From positions 1-6,961 of the forward strand of contig JAFGGR010000233.1 of assembly GCA_016930475.1 (NCBI GenBank): a DNA stretch of 6,961 nucleotides. The letters are read 5' to 3'. Source of the stretch: Clostridiales bacterium (GTDB lineage Bacteria > Bacillota > Clostridia > Saccharofermentanales > Saccharofermentanaceae). Each line of letters opens with the position of its first letter. Within the stretch, counting starts at the first letter, position 1. The position numbers were made by a program, and so were the translations under genes. Below, in pieces: positions 1 through 5,399 of the stretch. The notes beneath the pieces were generated by a model. The model made no database searches and was not told the DNA's origin. It was given only the letters and a program-made list of their open reading frames with translations.

Positions 1-564
1 CATGATCAGAACATTGACCAGCACCTGCCCCCAGCCCAGCGCGTCTGCGTCGAGAAAGGGGTACGGATAACGATTTCTGCCGTAACCGAGCGTCGCACCG
101 AGGGAGACACGCACCACGGCGTAAACGAAGTAAACGAGGGGCAGAAGAACCCACAGCAAAGGGGACTTCCACGTATACCTGCCCTTCCGGTCGAAAACCA
201 GCCAGTCGAGTACAGCCATGACCGGGACCACGTAGTGCAACAGAACGTTCGACAGCGCCATTGTCCCCTGCATCTGAAAACTGTCCGACAGCATGAAATG
301 ATAAACGAGGCCGGTAACTGTGATGGAAAGGACAACGGCACCCTTCAACACTGGCAATAGCGTGTCCTTTTTTCGAGCCTCATAGATCACCGCCGCACCG
401 AAATAGACCGCGCACAGGACATTGCTCAGGAGCGTAAAGTAGTTGAAAACCGAAAGGCGAAGCTCGCCGTCAAACACGCCGCACTGGATCAGGATACCCA
501 TAATGGCAGCCGCAGAAAGAAGAATCTTGAACGAAACGGACAGAAATGGATTGTTGATTCTCAT
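1..564 (-). CDS. Pr6Pr family integral membrane protein (3' end cut by window edge)
   Basis: Translating the minus strand from the ATG at 564 gives 188 residues with no stop before the window edge, so the C-terminus is missing. The protein is mostly hydrophobic, with about six likely membrane segments (residues roughly 12-30, 41-60, 72-91, 104-123, 136-155 and 176 onward). It carries features I associate with the Pr6Pr membrane family: FNYFTLLSN near residue 40, HYVVPVMAVLDWLVFD at about 110-125, and a late YPYPFLDADALGWG stretch (166-179). Family members are usually a little over 200 residues, so perhaps 20-40 are absent. The molecular function of this family is not established; it is a polytopic inner-membrane protein. 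A GGAG lies 11 nt before the start (576-579). The gene begins 26 nt after the stop of the DUF1801 gene on the same strand, so the two are probably cotranscribed. Family assignment is by recognition, not by search. Confidence 0.8.
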   Translation of the reverse strand, partial: MRINNPFLSVSFKILLSAAAIMGILIQCGVFDGELRLSVFNYFTLLSNVLCAVYFGAAVIYEARKKDTLLPVLKGAVVLSITVTGLVYHFMLSDSFQMQGTMALSNVLLHYVVPVMAVLDWLVFDRKGRYTWKSPLLWVLLPLVYFVYAVVRVSLGATLGYGRNRYPYPFLDADALGWGQVLVNVLIM

Positions 565-590
565 GCCATTCTTTGCTCCATCGTTAAAAT

Positions 591-1001
591 CTAGTGGTGA
601 TTCCCGGTCTCGTAGCACCATTTTGCGATCTCAGCAATCAGTTGAAGCGGCACCGGCTGATCGTACGGGAACTGAATTGCACCTTTGCTGCTCTTATACT
701 CCTTGATACGATCGGAAAAATGCTCAACCCCCTGATCTCCGGGATAGATACCGAGGTGATTCTTAAATGCGGCGAAGTGGATAATGTTGGTCTTCCGAAA
801 GAATGTCGGCATGCGCCACGAAATCTTCTCCTGAGCGTCCGGCAAGGCGGCGCGGATTATATTGCGGACCTCTTTAAGGATCGGTTGAACCGCATCCGGC
901 TGAGCCGCGATATATTCATCGATGGTTTCCGGCTTCTTGTCGCAGAAGCGGTGTTGGTTCTTACTATCAAATTCGCGTCCGCAATCCGGGCATTTCCACA
1001 T
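591..1001 (-). CDS. Zinc-knuckle plus DUF1801 (YdhG-like) protein
   Basis: This is a complete protein of 136 residues. The N-terminus (MWKCPDCGREF...HRFC) contains a C-x2-C-x9-H-x2-C set (Cys4, Cys7, His17, Cys20), a likely zinc knuckle. The rest matches the DUF1801/YdhG fold: IDEYIAAQP, then KISWRMPTFF, IIHFAAFKNHLGIYPG, EYKSSKGAIQFPYDQPVP and a terminal helix. Databases often call such proteins iron chaperones by analogy with frataxin-like YdhG, but the biochemical role is uncertain; the protein should be cytoplasmic. I chose the ATG at 1001 because AAAGGA (1013-1018) sits 11 nt upstream and the zinc knuckle begins right after this Met, as in related proteins. The reading frame stays open upstream to a TTG at 1079, but that codon has no better claim. 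The membrane-protein gene follows 26 nt downstream. Confidence 0.82.
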   Translation of the reverse strand: MWKCPDCGREFDSKNQHRFCDKKPETIDEYIAAQPDAVQPILKEVRNIIRAALPDAQEKISWRMPTFFRKTNIIHFAAFKNHLGIYPGDQGVEHFSDRIKEYKSSKGAIQFPYDQPVPLQLIAEIAKWCYETGNHH

Positions 1002-1071
1002 GGTATTACCAATCCTTTTCGAGTCTATTCGGCTCTTGATCACATCTGCGGAGCAATACTCATCACCATAA

Positions 1072-1143
1072 TCATACAAGGATTTTCCGCTCCCCAGATT
1101 TCCCTTTTCTCATCGCTTTCAGAACTTGCTTGATCTCTATCAT
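1072..1143 (-). CDS. Possible 23-codon leader peptide or broken 5' end of the DUF1801 gene
   Basis: An ATG at 1143 is preceded, at 5 nt, by a strong AGGAG (1149-1153) and lies about 18 nt below the start predicted from the minus-strand promoter. The ORF reads MIEIKQVLKAMRKGKSGE and five more residues, then TGA. It is Lys-rich and amphipathic. Immediately after it, the +1 frame is open and continues without a stop (about 26 codons, including YDYGDEYCSADVIKSRID) straight into the DUF1801 protein. This may be a small translated leader, or the true N-terminus separated from its gene by a single-nucleotide frameshift or a sequencing error. I see no recognised slippery heptamer or RF2-type CUUUGA site that would support programmed frameshifting. 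Function unknown. Confidence 0.35.
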   Translation of the reverse strand: MIEIKQVLKAMRKGKSGERKILV

Positions 1144-1167
1144 ATTCGCTCCTGAAAACACGTTCTG

Positions 1168-1197
1168 ATTGTAGTATACCGCACTAATCCTGTACAA
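1168..1197 (-). promoter_or_regulatory. Sigma-A-like promoter for the minus-strand operon
   Basis: On the minus strand, TTGTAC (1192-1197) and TACAAT (1168-1173) are 18 nt apart, resembling -35 and -10 boxes. Transcription would start near 1161, about 18 nt ahead of the AGGAG-led ATG at 1143. An alternative -10, TATACT (1173-1178), overlaps it. The boxes coincide with those of the plus-strand promoter. Confidence 0.5.
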
Positions 1198-1198
1198 T
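1169..1198 (+). promoter_or_regulatory. Sigma-A-like promoter for the lipoprotein esterase pair
   Basis: On the plus strand, TTGTAG (1169-1174) and TACAAT (1193-1198) are separated by 18 nt. Transcription would start near 1205 and give a leader of about 59 nt containing the AAGGAG (1248-1253) of the first esterase. The -35 of this promoter lies on the -10 of the opposite promoter and vice versa, because ATTGTA (1168-1173) and TACAAT (1193-1198) form an inverted repeat. Confidence 0.45.
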
Positions 1199-1263
1199 GA
1201 ATCATGGTCGGAGAGTCTCTTGACCGTTATGAAATCGTCAAATATATAAGGAGCGTTTTTACA

Positions 1264-2313
1264 ATGAAGAAACCCAACATCCTTCTTTGTGCATATGTAA
1301 TGTCATTCTTATTCCTGCTCTCAGCCTGCAATAAGGGTTCCGATGTATCAGAGACCGATTCACTCGTTCAAACGAGTAGTGAAACCATTGCTTCCGTCCC
1401 CGCGACAGAAAGCACGGTTCGAACATTGCCGACCGAGACCCCAACGCCCACCCCTCGGGCTTTTTCGTCGGAACTTCTTCCCGAAGAACGATCGAGTATC
1501 ACACTCGGCAAACTTTCTCCGGAACATGAATTCTATGGCGAAGTCACTTCGCTCGATCCGGAATGCGCGGACTATATTCAAGAACTTTCAATTTATGACG
1601 CGGAGATCGACGATACCTTTATCGTCCATATTTCGTTACCTCCGGACTATGATGAGGGTCAGAAATATCCCTTGGTCCTTCTCACTGACGGCATCTGGCG
1701 CTTAAGCGATCACCCCGGGCTTCGACCGATGATGGTCACCGGAGAAATCCGGCCGGTGATTCTGGTCAGCGTCGGTTATCCGAACGGATATGATTACTTA
1801 ACGATCCGAGAGAGAGATCTGGTCGACGATCCGGAAAGTTATCTGCATTTCATCGTGGATAATCTGGTTCCGTATCTCTCCGAGATCTTCTCGGTCGACA
1901 GTCAAGATATGACCATTGCCGGCCATTCCTACGGAGGATACTGGGCATTTTACGCGCTGTTCCATAATGACACGATCGGTAAGAACACGTTTCAGAACTT
2001 CTATATCGGCAGTCCTTCATTTCAGGCATCCACGAATTTTCAATATATAGGGAATTTTGCGGAAGAATACTTCGAGCGCAACGCAACTTTGAATTACAAT
2101 GTGTACGTGTGTGTCGGAGATGATGAACCGGGGTCATTCAAGCTGCCGATCACGGGATTTGTTGACGAATTGAACGCGAGGGATGACACGGAACTTCAGT
2201 TGAAATACGAGATCATCGAAGGGTACGGTCACAACACGGTTTTCAAGCCGACGATACGGACCGCGCTTCTGATGTTTTACGGGGACACCGAGCCGGCGGC
2301 GGTACCGGATTAA
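1264..2313 (+). CDS. Lipoprotein alpha/beta-hydrolase-fold esterase, copy 1
   Basis: This 349-residue protein has a lipoprotein signal peptide: MKK, a hydrophobic core, then the lipobox LLSAC with lipidated Cys22, so it should be anchored on the outer face of the membrane. A Ser/Thr/Pro/Glu-rich linker (residues 23-67, ending TPTPTPRA) leads to an esterase domain resembling the Fes/esterase-D group (PF00756-like). The nucleophile elbow is GHSYGG, with Ser222; the catalytic His is probably His323 in EGYGHNT; Glu288 in VGDDE is the acidic residue that aligns with an acid in copy 2. TDGIWRL (about 145-150) fits the strand/oxyanion region seen in this group. The ATG at 1264 was chosen over the in-frame ATG at 1204 because AAGGAG lies 10 nt upstream and the signal peptide starts there. 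The substrate cannot be read from sequence; a carboxyl-ester bond is expected from the family. The second copy follows 25 nt after the stop, probably on the same transcript. Confidence 0.88.
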   Translation: MKKPNILLCAYVMSFLFLLSACNKGSDVSETDSLVQTSSETIASVPATESTVRTLPTETPTPTPRAFSSELLPEERSSITLGKLSPEHEFYGEVTSLDPECADYIQELSIYDAEIDDTFIVHISLPPDYDEGQKYPLVLLTDGIWRLSDHPGLRPMMVTGEIRPVILVSVGYPNGYDYLTIRERDLVDDPESYLHFIVDNLVPYLSEIFSVDSQDMTIAGHSYGGYWAFYALFHNDTIGKNTFQNFYIGSPSFQASTNFQYIGNFAEEYFERNATLNYNVYVCVGDDEPGSFKLPITGFVDELNARDDTELQLKYEIIEGYGHNTVFKPTIRTALLMFYGDTEPAAVPD

Positions 2314-3259
2314 TCGCGAGCAGAAGGTGGGTTTGACTATGAAAATTAAAAAAATCATCTTGTTGTGCATCCTGACCGTCACCGTAACCGCTCTGCTTAC
2401 TTCTTGTTTTTCTCTTTTTGCCACCGAACCGAAGGTCTACTCCCCGGAACTGCTTCCGGAAGAAAGATCGAGCATCGTTTTCGGCAAGCTGTCGAAAGAG
2501 CATGAATACTATCAGGAAGTGACGATGATCGACCCTGCATGCGCCGACTATATTCAGGAACTGTCGATTTACGACGCCGAGATCGACGACACATTCACCG
2601 TGCACATCTCGCTTCCGCCGGATTACAGCGAGGATCAGAAATATCCGATGGTCGTCATGACGGACGGGGTCTGGCGCTTGAGCGACCACCCCGAACTCCG
2701 GCCGATGATGACCAACGGAGAAATCGAAAGTGTGATCCTCGTGAGCATCGGCTACCCCATCGGGTACAAATATCGGGAGATCCGCGCAAGAGACTTGGTT
2801 TATGTACCGGAAAGTTTCTTGCATTTTATCGTGGATAATCTGGTTCCGTATCTTTCGGAGATTTACTCGGTCGATCCGGAAAACATGACGTTGACCGGTC
2901 ATTCCTTAGGCGGATTCTGGACGATTTTCGCGATGTTCAACAACGATACCATCGGCAAAAACACTTTTCAGAACTTTTTGATCGGCAGTCCTTCCTTCAG
3001 CGCGTCGACGGGACTGATGTATATCGATGATTTCGAAAAGGCTTATTACGCGCGCAAACAGTCCCTCGATTACAACGTCTACATCGCGGTCGGCGCGAAT
3101 GAGGACGACGATTTTGTCCTTCCGCTCAACGACTTTGTCGATCGATTGGATGCGCGCAATTATGAGGGACTCCAAATGAAATACGATGTTCTCGAAGGCT
3201 ATGTTCACGAGACGTCCTTCAAGCCCTCGATCCGGAACGCCCTGCTGATGTTTTACGGA
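1465..3259 (+). repeat. Tandem gene duplication (two paralogous esterase domains)
   Basis: The segment 1465-2283 of copy 1 and 2441-3259 of copy 2 encode 273 residues each that align without a gap; I counted 188 identities (69%). Signal peptides and the linker lie outside the duplicated core and differ. DNA identity is visibly lower at third codon positions, so the duplication is old rather than recent. Confidence 0.9.
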
Positions 3260-3274
3260 AAGGAAGACTCCTGA
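2339..3274 (+). CDS. Lipoprotein alpha/beta-hydrolase-fold esterase, copy 2
   Basis: This 311-residue protein is the paralog of the gene before it. It has its own lipoprotein signal (MKIKK, hydrophobic core, LLTSC with Cys23) but almost no linker: only about 11 residues separate the Cys from the conserved SPELLPEERSSI start of the domain. Catalytic candidates are Ser189 in GHSLGG, His290 in EGYVHET and the aligned acid Glu255. All regions conserved with copy 1 (CADYIQELSIYDAEIDD, RLSDHP, LHFIVDNLVPYLSE, NDTIGKNTFQNF, IGSPSF) are intact, so it looks functional. AAGGTGG (2324-2330) lies 8 nt before the ATG at 2339; a GTG at 2327 is in frame but falls within that ribosome site. There is no promoter evident in the 25-nt gap from copy 1. 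Substrate unknown; the protein is expected to face outward from the membrane. Confidence 0.87.
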   Translation: MKIKKIILLCILTVTVTALLTSCFSLFATEPKVYSPELLPEERSSIVFGKLSKEHEYYQEVTMIDPACADYIQELSIYDAEIDDTFTVHISLPPDYSEDQKYPMVVMTDGVWRLSDHPELRPMMTNGEIESVILVSIGYPIGYKYREIRARDLVYVPESFLHFIVDNLVPYLSEIYSVDPENMTLTGHSLGGFWTIFAMFNNDTIGKNTFQNFLIGSPSFSASTGLMYIDDFEKAYYARKQSLDYNVYIAVGANEDDDFVLPLNDFVDRLDARNYEGLQMKYDVLEGYVHETSFKPSIRNALLMFYGKEDS

Positions 3275-3311
3275 TCACCGATCGTAAATTGATGCGACAC
3301 TGTCCGCTTCA

Positions 3312-3340
3312 TTGAAAACAATATATCCCTCAGGTATAAT
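3312..3340 (+). promoter_or_regulatory. Sigma-A-like promoter of the LTA synthase gene
   Basis: TTGAAA (3312-3317) and a consensus TATAAT (3335-3340) are spaced by exactly 17 nt. The predicted start near 3347 leaves a leader of about 24 nt that carries GAGGGAG (3353-3359) 11 nt before the ATG at 3371. This is the clearest promoter in the window and separates the LTA synthase transcription unit from the esterases. Confidence 0.75.
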
Positions 3341-3358
3341 GGTTCGGAATGTGAGGGA
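3326..3358. repeat. 7-bp inverted repeat around the -10 box and start site
   Basis: TCCCTCA (3326-3332) and TGAGGGA (3352-3358) are perfect complements separated by 19 nt. They bracket the -10 box and predicted start, and the right arm overlaps the ribosome-binding site. The left arm is upstream of the predicted start, so an RNA hairpin is unlikely; a protein operator is possible. With only 7 bp per arm, chance is a real alternative. Confidence 0.3.
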
Positions 3359-3370
3359 GAACAATATACA

Positions 3371-5380
3371 ATGCATAAACTGACACAAAAAGCAGAGCAA
3401 GTATCCGGAAAAGAAATCGGTACGGATCTCGATACTTATCGACTTCCGCTTGTTATCGGCGCATTGGTTTTTTTCTCTGTAACCATATTCTCTTTATTGC
3501 GTTCCAGCGCCCAACCCTATAGTTACGTTTTGGGTATTTTGGCGGGATCATTTGCTTTTTCACTGATCTTCGCTTTTCGCAAGAAAGCCCCCCGGTTCAT
3601 CTGGTATATCCTCTCCTTTACCGTCTCGGTCATCGCCTTTGGGATTATAGAATATCTCAGTCGGAACTCCTATCAAAAATATGAAATACCTTTGTCGGTG
3701 CTCCAGATCTTTCTGAATCTTGTCTGGTACTGGAGCGCTTTTTGCATTCTTCTTCTTATTACGCGAAGAAGAAGTCTGGCGATGATCGGGCTATTGACGC
3801 TCGCGCTGCTGATCGGAAATATCGAATTTTACATGATTAAATTCCGAGGTCGGGTGGTCCTCCCAACGGATCTAAATGCCATCAGAACCGTCGCAAATGT
3901 GACGGGATCGTACGATTTCACGCCGGAGGGGCAACAATGGATCGCAATTGGTATTTTCGTCGTTATGATCTCTTTGCTGATCCTCGCATTCAAGTTTAGA
4001 AGAGAGCAGGATCAAGTGCATCTGACTGTCCCTAAAGTGATCGTCGGCATATCTATTCCGATCATATGTGTTATCCTTTTTTTCGGAACGTCCATGTTGA
4101 CAGCTCTGGGCTTTCAGGAGAGCCTATGGAAAACCATGTGGGTTACGGGTGATAACGGGATCGTACTGAATTATGTCGTGAACCTGAAATACAGTAACAT
4201 TGCCAAGCCCGAGAACTATTCGGCAGCTCTGGCCGATCGTCTGGCGGCGGAGCGATCCGATTCCGCGCAAGATGCCGCCTTCCGCCCGAATGTGATCGTC
4301 ATAATGAACGAGGCATTTTCGGACTTATCCGTTATCGGCATAGAAACTTCGGAAGATTACCTCCCCTTTTATCATTCGATGAAAGAAGACGCAATTAAGG
4401 GGGATTTGCATGTTTCTGTTATGGGCGGGCATACCGCAAGTTCTGAATATGAATTATTGACAGGAAACACCATGGCGTTTATGCCGGAATATACTGTTCC
4501 TTACCAGTTGCATGTACGCGAAAACGATTATTCGATCGTCAATCAGTTCAACACCCTTGGTTATCAAACCATTGCCATGCACCCCTATTATGCTTCAGGC
4601 TGGAACCGAGTCGCCGTTTATAATCATTTTGGCTTTGATGAGATGCACTTTATTGAGGATTTTGAATCTCCTGAGTACATTCGCGAGTATATTAGCGATG
4701 CATCAAACTATGAAAATCTGATCCGCGTTTTTGAAGAAAAAAAGGAGGACGGTCCTCTCTTTGTTTTTAATATCACCATGCAGAATCACGGATACTATGA
4801 CGATAAAGACGTTTTCGAGGATCCGATAATTATTGAAAACACGGAAGTCGACGATAGCGGGGAATTGATCGTAAATCTTTATCGCGAAAGCGATCGCGCT
4901 TTTGAAGATTTGATCACCTACTTCAGAAACGTTGAAGAACCGACTGTGATTGTTTTATTCGGTGATCACCAGCCTACCTTGAACGCCGAATTTTACGCCG
5001 AACTCTTTTCGGGGGACAACGATGAGTTCCCGAACAATGTTAATGAGTCTTTGTATGTCGTGCCCTACGTGATTTGGGCCAATTATGATATTCAAGAAGA
5101 GCAGGACGTTGATATGTCCCTCAACTATCTGTCGGCTTATCTGATGGAAAAACTCGGTTTGCCGATGACCGGTTACGACAAGTTTTTACTTGCCACCCGA
5201 GAGATCCTCCCGTTCATTAACGGACCCTTTGTTTCGGAGACAGGAGTGGAATTCCTTAAGGACAAAACCCTTCTATCCGATGAAGCGCGTGAAGCGCTCT
5301 ACAACTACGAGGTCATTCAATACTGCGCGGTCGTGGACCGCAAGAATCGCCCGGAAGAGTTCTTCAATTTATACGAATAG
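3371..5380 (+). CDS. LTA synthase family protein (membrane phosphoglycerol transferase)
   Basis: The 669-residue protein is a polytopic N-terminal membrane domain followed by an extracellular sulfatase-fold domain, as in LtaS-type enzymes, which transfer glycerol phosphate from phosphatidylglycerol to a growing polymer. Seven likely membrane segments occur at about 25-43, 51-69, 76-95, 113-130, 136-156, 190-208 and 221-245; an odd number places the catalytic part outside. Catalytic features in order: NEAFSDL with metal ligand Glu314; GGHTASSE with presumed nucleophile Thr355; WNR (Trp411, Arg413); MQNHGYY with His473; and FGDHQP with Asp532 and His533. These correspond to the metal, nucleophile and substrate residues known in Staphylococcus aureus LtaS (Glu255, Thr300, Trp354, Arg356, His416, Asp475/His476). 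The length is slightly above the usual 600-650. The family also includes primases and MdoB-like enzymes, so LTA itself is not proven. It has its own promoter and converges with the ABC transporter gene. Confidence 0.9.
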   Translation: MHKLTQKAEQVSGKEIGTDLDTYRLPLVIGALVFFSVTIFSLLRSSAQPYSYVLGILAGSFAFSLIFAFRKKAPRFIWYILSFTVSVIAFGIIEYLSRNSYQKYEIPLSVLQIFLNLVWYWSAFCILLLITRRRSLAMIGLLTLALLIGNIEFYMIKFRGRVVLPTDLNAIRTVANVTGSYDFTPEGQQWIAIGIFVVMISLLILAFKFRREQDQVHLTVPKVIVGISIPIICVILFFGTSMLTALGFQESLWKTMWVTGDNGIVLNYVVNLKYSNIAKPENYSAALADRLAAERSDSAQDAAFRPNVIVIMNEAFSDLSVIGIETSEDYLPFYHSMKEDAIKGDLHVSVMGGHTASSEYELLTGNTMAFMPEYTVPYQLHVRENDYSIVNQFNTLGYQTIAMHPYYASGWNRVAVYNHFGFDEMHFIEDFESPEYIREYISDASNYENLIRVFEEKKEDGPLFVFNITMQNHGYYDDKDVFEDPIIIENTEVDDSGELIVNLYRESDRAFEDLITYFRNVEEPTVIVLFGDHQPTLNAEFYAELFSGDNDEFPNNVNESLYVVPYVIWANYDIQEEQDVDMSLNYLSAYLMEKLGLPMTGYDKFLLATREILPFINGPFVSETGVEFLKDKTLLSDEAREALYNYEVIQYCAVVDRKNRPEEFFNLYE

Positions 5381-5399
5381 GCAAATGCATTTTTCCCGA

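Noticed and set aside
594..1133. Plus-strand open frame of 179 codons
   Set aside because: It is antisense to the DUF1801 gene, whose protein has clear family motifs, and has no ribosome site or recognisable product.
1220..1248. TTGACC-N17-TATATA as a promoter for esterase copy 1
   Set aside because: The boxes look acceptable, but transcription would start near 1255, after the AAGGAG at 1248-1253, so the transcript would lack its ribosome site. The promoter at 1169-1198 fits better, although this one cannot be fully excluded.
1204..1263. Upstream in-frame ATG at 1204 for esterase copy 1
   Set aside because: It would add 20 charged residues before a typical lipoprotein signal peptide, and the good Shine-Dalgarno site lies at the 1264 start.
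2243..2902. Long minus-strand open frame (219 codons) opposite the esterase pair
   Set aside because: It lies antisense to two clearly coding lipoprotein genes, spans their junction, and encodes no recognisable domain. It is a codon-bias shadow.
5381..5399. AAATGCATTT palindrome (5383-5392) as a bidirectional terminator between convergent genes
   Set aside because: It is a loopless 10-bp AT-rich palindrome with no GC-rich stem and a weak T tract, so it does not look like an intrinsic terminator.
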